Source: Anaeromyces robustus (Eukaryota > Neocallimastigomycota > Neocallimastigomycetes > Neocallimastigales > Neocallimastigaceae). Taken from it: a DNA stretch of 64,000 nucleotides. Both the position numbers and the translations under genes were made by a program. The notes under the pieces were generated by a model that saw only the letters and a program-made list of their open reading frames with translations, searched no databases and had not been told where the DNA came from. Each line of letters starts with the position of its first letter. Position 1 is the first letter of the stretch. The stretch spans positions 99,501 through 163,500 of the forward strand of contig MCFG01000097.1 of NCBI GenBank assembly GCA_002104895.1, given 5' to 3'. Shown piece by piece: positions 53,360 to 64,000 of this stretch.

Positions 53360-54412
53360 AACTAATTTTACCTTTTTTTCAAATTTTTCTTTATCTTTAT
53401 TATCATTATCATTATTATTATTTAAATTTAACTCTGATTTTCTATTTTTTAATTTATAGCTTGATCTATTGACATCCTGATTACTATTTGATACAGACTC
53501 TATAGGAGAAGATATAATATTTCCTCCTAATATACTTGTTCCTGTTTCTGCTGCGGATGCTGCATCTCTTCCTAATCGTTTATTCAAAAAACTTCTAGAT
53601 TGAAATTTTGAAAATCTTTTTTTTAATTGAGGGAAATTATTATCCTTCATTTAGATAATAATTATTTAATTATAATATGATATTATAATTTAAAATAATT
53701 GAATACTTATTAGTATAATGATCTTTGTATGTAATATTTTTTTTTATTATTTACTGTATTAAAAACTAAAGAAATATTTTATTTTATTTTATTTTATATT
53801 ATTTTATTTTATTTTATTTTTCTTTTCTAATTTATTATATATTTTTCATTTTTTTTTTTTCATTTTTTTATATTACTTTTTTAATTGATATTCCAGCTTC
53901 AGGAACAAAACTAACTGTTGCAGGTTTAGAATCTTTATCATTAAATTCTGTTGGCGGAGATAATTTTTTTAATGAAAAATTTAATGGCTATGAATAATAA
54001 AAAATAAAAAGATAATTTTTTTCTTTAATATAATAAAAAATTGTTTTTCATTTAATAAAATAAAATGATAATTTATTATATTTTTTTGTTTTCATTATTA
54101 CTTGAGGAGCATAAGATGTTTGTTTCTTAATACCTAATGGATCATCTTCATCAATATTATTTTTAGATTCTAATACGGAATTTTTTTTTTCTCTAATTTC
54201 ACTAAGTCTTTGTTTTGCTCTTTGAATTAAATCGATTCTATCTTGTCTAGTACTTTTAAAAAAATAAAAAAATATTAAAATTTAATATATATTATTAATA
54301 TTTTTTTTATATGAAATTATAAAAAAAAAAAGAAAAGAAGTTAACTAATTTTTTCTTACCTATTGTTAATTGAAGAAGTACTTTCAGAATTATTCATTGA
54401 ATTCTTTTTCAT
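44858..54412 (-). CDS. CC2D2A: CC2D2A (MKS6) ciliary transition-zone protein
   Basis: I place 29 exons: 54412-54360, 54252-54102, 53987-53877, 53644-53372, 53222-53114, 52920-52865, 52774-52703, 52552-52443, 52251-51906, 51746-51477, 51326-51183, 51054-50689, 50567-50520, 50402-50307, 50158-49886, 49786-49738, 49591-49348, 49067-48953, 48805-48497, 48366-47977, 47880-47668, 47474-47376, 47232-47059, 46931-46851, 46695-46519, 46369-45995, 45806-45681, 45499-45378, 45188-44858. All phases agree, giving 1760 residues (human about 1620). An N-terminal coiled/charged region leads to a C2-like segment (736-826), then the main C2 domain (1066-1357, with GFNIPVRK and DDRERERNVHHRKERNWLG). The C-terminal transglutaminase-like domain (1358-1760) has GDEFEHAILLCCYFLFLG, IPEGYTAYV and VEFALAVY...YPNNIVSVWI. 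The protein belongs to the MKS module of the ciliary gate. Exon 12 carries an SR-rich insertion. The first exon is the least certain. Confidence 0.95.
49068..49162. repeat. (TTA)n microsatellite in CC2D2A intron 17
   Basis: About 30 TTA units sit directly against the acceptor of exon 18 (in the sense strand, AAT units ending AAAAG). The repeat is therefore transcribed and forms part of the 3' splice-site neighbourhood, with no pyrimidine tract. Confidence 0.88.
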
Positions 54413-56004
54413 TTTTTGAAAAAATTATATAATAATAGAACTTTTATGAATATTTTAATTAAAGGTATATATATATAAAAAAATTTTTTTTATTGATTTA
54501 TAAAACTAATGAGTCATTATATTATTCAATTTTTTTCTATTTTAAATTCAAAAAAAAAAAAAAAAAAAAGAGAAAATAAAAATATTTTTTTATAAAAATT
54601 GAATTAAAAATTATTCAATATCATTTTAGATTTTTTAATTAATTTTTTTTAATTATTATATATAAACTTTAAATCTCAAAAAAACGAAAAAAAAAAAAAA
54701 AAATACAGTAATATATTGATTTGAAGTTTAAACATAAAAAATTTATATTAATAATAGTTAATAATAATTAATAAGTAAATTAATGAATAATGAATAAATA
54801 TATAAAAATATATAAAAAGTATGAGAAAAATTAAATAAAATGATTTAGAGAAATGTATTTAAATATATGTATAAAAATATCAAAATTTTCATTGGAAATA
54901 TAATACGATTATTTATTTATTATGAATATAGCTATAAATTTCTATTCTATATATAATATATTATATAAACAAAAAGTATGATTAATTAAATTATTGTTTA
55001 TTTTTTTTATGTATAACAAAAAAAAAAAAAAAAAAAAACAAAAAAAAAAAAAAACAAAAACAAAATAAAACAAAACAAAAACAAAAAACGTCATATTTTC
55101 AATATTATATTAAAATATTGCATATAATAAATATTAATTTTTTAATTCAAAAAAAAAAAAAATTTTTTTTAATTAAACTTTAAAATTATTATTTGTATAT
55201 AAAAAATTTGTTTTTAAATTAAATTATCATGACTATGGTAATGATAATGATTATACATGAATAGAAATAATAAAAATATAATAACAGTTGAAAATATAAA
55301 ATTAAATTTAATAACAATAATGAATAACTGTAATTCTGGTAAATTATTCATAAAAATTTAATAAATTTGTATTATATTTTTAGAGATGTTAAATGTTTTA
55401 TTTAATATATCATGATGTGACATATATTTTGAATAATTATAAAATAATTTTCATTTATATTTATACTTATGGTGTTTAATAATGATATTTAATTGATTAT
55501 AAGGATAGCTTACAATTAGAATTTATTCTAATAATAATAATTTATATATATTTAATATGAAGTTGCCATTAAAGATTATATTTATGATTTCAATTTTATA
55601 AATAAATTGTTTTGTATTTAATTAAAATATATGCAATTATATAATATTTAATATAGTTTATAGTATAATATATAGAGAAAAAAAGTATATTATTTAAATA
55701 AGTATAATTAGTATAATAAACTAGAGAAACTAATTTGGTTTATTATAATATTTGATAATAATTAGTATTTACTAAGAATAAGAAGAAATTTTCTTTATTT
55801 ATTATGTTACCAAATAAGAGCGAAGTATTTATACTAATTGTGGCTTGTGATAATACAATGAAATCTTCAGATTCAATGAGAGTATTATATTTAATAAAGT
55901 TTATATAAAAACATAAAAACTATAAAATTCTCATAAACTAATTATTATTAATTATTATTTATTATTAATTATTATTTATTATTAATTATTATTTATTATT
56001 ATTT

Positions 56005-56079
<75 letters not shown>

Positions 56080-57971
56080 TTATTTATTATTTATTATTTA
56101 TTATTTATTATTTATTATTTATTTTATTATTTATTATTTATTATTTATTATTTATTATTTAATTATAAAATGTTTATTTTTTATTTTTTATATGTGAATG
56201 TGTACCACTTTAAATTTAAATATATTTACAATGGTAATGTAAATATAAAGTATATTATTAAAATAATTTTTATTATTTTATTTATATCATATTATAAATG
56301 TATTATTAATATATTATGAAATATATAAAAATATATATTTATTTAAAAACGTTTTTTAATTTTTATATTTTTTTTGGTAAATGAAACTATATATATTATA
56401 ATATATATATAATATATATTAATTATATTATTTACTTAATAATTATTATTATTTATCTAATTAATATATAATATATTTATTTATAATATTTATTTATTAT
56501 ATTTATTTATTTATTTATATAATTATTTATTTATTTAATAATTATAATTAATTAAAAAATTTATTTAGGTTTCTTATTTATGTATATATTATTATAAATA
56601 TTATATATTATTATCATATTCTGTAAAATTATTATATATAATACTTTTTTATTTAATTATTATTATTAAATTATTTATTAAAAATATAAATTTTATTTAT
56701 TTTATATTTATTTATTTATTTATTTATTAATTATTAAAATCATTATTAATATCTTATCAAAGATTTATAATTTTAAAATTTTAAAGGAAATAATTTTTAA
56801 AATTTTAATGGTATATATAATATAAAGTTTTTTTTTTTTTTTTTTTTTTTCCACCACTGTTATTATTAGTTATTCTATTATTATTATTTATTTATAACAT
56901 AAGAATTAAAAATCAAAAAAAAAAAAAAAAAAAAGTAATAAAAGATATATATTAAATTAAATTACTATTTTTCTTTTTCTTTTTTTTTTTTAAACCTCAA
57001 AAATTAATAAATTGTTAAAATTAATTTAATATAATATTTATATTAATATTTATTTATTTTTATCAATATTATATTTTATTAAAATAGTAAAAAATAAATA
57101 AATAATATAATTTTAAATCATTAATAAAAAATCAAAATAGTTATAAGGAAAAAAAGGGTTATAATAATTCAATAATATAAAAGTATATATCACTTTATTT
57201 ATTATTATTAAATATAATTGTAGAATTTCTAAATAATATTAAAAATCTTTCAAAATTTATTATAAAAATCACAATATTTTGTATACATATTACTATATAT
57301 AATTTTTATTTTTATTTTTATTTTTATTATTATTTTTTTTTCTGATAACTAATACATTTCATGAAATCAAAAAAAAAATAATTATTAATAGTTAAAAAAG
57401 GAATATTAATAATTATACTTTCAGAATTGCAATAACAAAATATTTAATGATAAATTTATTTCTATAAAAAACTTTTAATTTATTATACATTATAAAATTA
57501 AGAATTTATATATAAAAATTTCAAATTACAATTTGATATATTTACATTTTATATATTTGTTTTGTTGAAAAAAATAGAAAACAAAAAAGTATAAAACAAA
57601 TAAAATATCATTATATTATACATTAACATATATTAATTAAATATATAAAAATTAGAATGTTTAATAATTAGTTTAAATGTATATTTTTTTAAATTATAAT
57701 TAAATTTATGTTTTTCGAAATTTTAATTTAATAATAAATTATTATATTATTATATTATAATATATCTATTTGCATTCTAACCTTATTTTTATATTTTTAA
57801 ATATTATTTATTATTGAAATTTTCTATTAAAATAATTGAATAAATGAAGAAAATGAATTAATATTCATATTGAAGATTATTTATGAAATTATTCAAAATA
57901 AATTAGTTATAAAAAAATAATAATAAACATATATATATTCATATATATAAAAATCAATCCTTTTTTTTTTA
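54413..57971. other. Divergent intergenic region, 3.6 kb
   Basis: Lies between the starts of CC2D2A (-) and the Sec7-like gene (+), so it should hold both promoters. It contains A-runs (54549-54569, 55019-55056 with interspersed C), TTAT/ATTATT arrays (about 55955-56160) and T and A runs at 56829-56850 and 56919-56935. No gene seen. Confidence 0.6.
55945..56162. repeat. (TTAT)n / (ATTATTT)n compound microsatellite
   Basis: About 215 bases of ATTATTATTT-like units at the left, a pure TTTA core (56007-56085), then TTATTATTTA units on the right. The pattern mirrors the TAAA and AAT arrays elsewhere in the window, on the complementary strand. Confidence 0.88.
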
Positions 57972-62453
<4,482 letters not shown>

Positions 62454-62489
<36 letters not shown>

Positions 62490-64000
62490 GGTGAAGAAAG
62501 AAAAGAGAGAAAATAAAAAAAAAAAGAATTTAATTAAAAATTGAAATAAAAATGAAAAATATAATAATAATAATAATAATAATTAAAGGATAAAAACTAG
62601 AAAAATAAAAATACAAATAAATTAATAATAATTTAATACAAAAATAATATAAATAAATAAAAAAAATGAAAAAGAAAAGTAAACATAATAAAAATAAAAT
62701 AGAATTAATAATTGAAAAAAATAATAATAATAATAATTAAATAATTAAATAATTAAATTAAATTAAATAAATTAAAATAATAAGAATAACAAAATAAATA
62801 TCATAGATAAAAGAATAAAAAGATTTCATAAATATTATTAACTATGGAAAATAATTCTCATTATAAAAAAAAATAAAAAAAAAAATAAAAAAATAAAAAA
62901 AAAAATAAAAGAAAAAAAAAAAAAAGAAATAATATTATAATAATAGTAATAATAATATAAATATTAAAATAAATATAAATATAAATATATAATTTTTATT
63001 AAGGAAAAAGATTATTAATTTATTAAATTATTATTATATAATATCATATCTAATATAAATAATATTAAATAGTATATCAATATTATATATTTAAGTTAAT
63101 GAAAGAATAAGTAAAAAAAAAATAATAATAAATAAATAAATAAAAATAAATAAAAATAAATAATAAAAAAAAAAATAAATAAATAAAAATAAATAAAAAT
63201 AAATAATAAAAAAAAAAATAAATAAATAAATAAATAATTATATAAATAAATTATTTAATTTTAATTAAGAAAATTCATATATATTTATGTAATAATATTA
63301 ATAAAAAAAGTAATTGTAATAAATAACAATAATTATAAAAAAAAAAAAAAATTATATATCATTATTGATAAATAACAATATAATTTTTTGTTTTTGTAAT
63401 TCTATTTGTAGTGTTTGTTTGTTTGTTTGTTTGTTTGTTTATTTGTTTATTATAATATAAAAATAAAACAAATAAATATAAAAATTAATATTAATGAACC
63501 AATGACTTAGAAAAAAAAAGAGAAAAAAGATATTATTGTTATAAATAATAATAAAATAAAATCTTTTTTTAAAGTATTATTAACAATTGAAAAAAAAAAA
63601 AAAAAAAAAAAAAAAACAAGAAAATTTTTTTTTATAATATGAATAAAAAAAAAAAAGAAAGAAAGAAAAATAGAATATTTTGATGAATTCACAATTCAAT
63701 TATAGGTAGTTTCTATAAGCAAAAATATTAAATGAAGTAGAAAATTAAATAACAAATATAATAAAAAAGTAATAAAGAAGTTCTTTTAAAAATGTATAAA
63801 AAATTTTTTTTTTTTCTTTTGAAAAACTGATATTTATAATTAAAATTTGTTTTAACCAATTGAATATATCTTCCTTATTAATAAAAAAGCTAATGAAAGA
63901 TAATGATATAAAATTATTTGATATTATTTATATAATGAAAAATTGCCTGTAATTCATTTTTATAATAATTGAATATGAATCTAATGAAGATAAAGAAAAT
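62454..64000. other. Non-coding 3' region
   Basis: Starts with a 33-base A run right after the Sec7-like stop codon. It then shows A-rich units (AAATAAATAAAA at about 63125-63235, a near duplicate of two 55-base blocks), a GTTT repeat (63412-63440) and an A run at 63589-63616. No gene seen up to the window edge. Confidence 0.6.

Overview
The window looks like nuclear DNA of an anaerobic gut fungus (Neocallimastigomycota; Piromyces, Neocallimastix or Anaeromyces type). The reasons are: extremely AT-rich spacers full of A/T runs and TAAA/AAT microsatellites; spliceosomal introns with GTAA(G/A/T)-type donors and TAG/AAG acceptors; a CotH-kinase protein carrying hevein-type chitin-binding modules; a fungal NuA4 subunit; and a transition-zone protein that only a flagellated (zoosporic) fungus would be expected to keep. 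The species is inferred from style of sequence, not from a database match.

Layout. 1-2789 (-): a secreted protein with 11-residue Tyr/Gln/Trp repeats, broken into three or four frames. 3656-4124: a Thr/Lys-rich exon-like scrap followed by a piece of large-subunit rRNA. 4117-5661 (-): an unknown 514-residue protein. 5758-7322 (+): the C-terminal part of a CotH protein with two chitin-binding modules, lacking an N-terminus. 7323-11204: non-coding, with a 55-bp perfect palindrome and a TAAA microsatellite. 11205-17783 (+): Epl1/Enhancer of Polycomb in three exons. 20495-24994 (-): a complete vinculin-family protein in seven exons. 24995-33115: an 8-kb gene desert. 33116-40268 (+): a 2167-residue repeat protein of unknown function ending in a Lys-rich stretch and a CaaX box. 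42958-44471 (+): a 5'-truncated LINE 3' end inserted into an older decayed copy of the same family. 44858-54412 (-): CC2D2A (MKS6) in 29 exons, all phases consistent, 1760 residues. 57972-62453 (+): a two-exon protein with PH-like and degenerate Sec7 domains. 62454-64000: non-coding.

No operons are expected or seen; each gene stands alone. Two genes point to zoospore/cytoskeletal biology (CC2D2A at the ciliary gate, vinculin at actin-linked adhesion), one to chromatin (Epl1 of NuA4) and one to membrane traffic (Sec7-like). The most novel item is the giant repeat protein at 33116-40268: it combines 13 copies of an IDTGIFDRP-type motif, six Trp-Trp motifs and 24 copies of an N..LA.LTL..(D/N)(D/E) coiled-coil unit with a predicted prenyl anchor, and I recognise no family for it.

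Exon boundaries were placed by hand from reading frame, GT/AG sites and family resemblance. Start codons of first exons are the least certain part.
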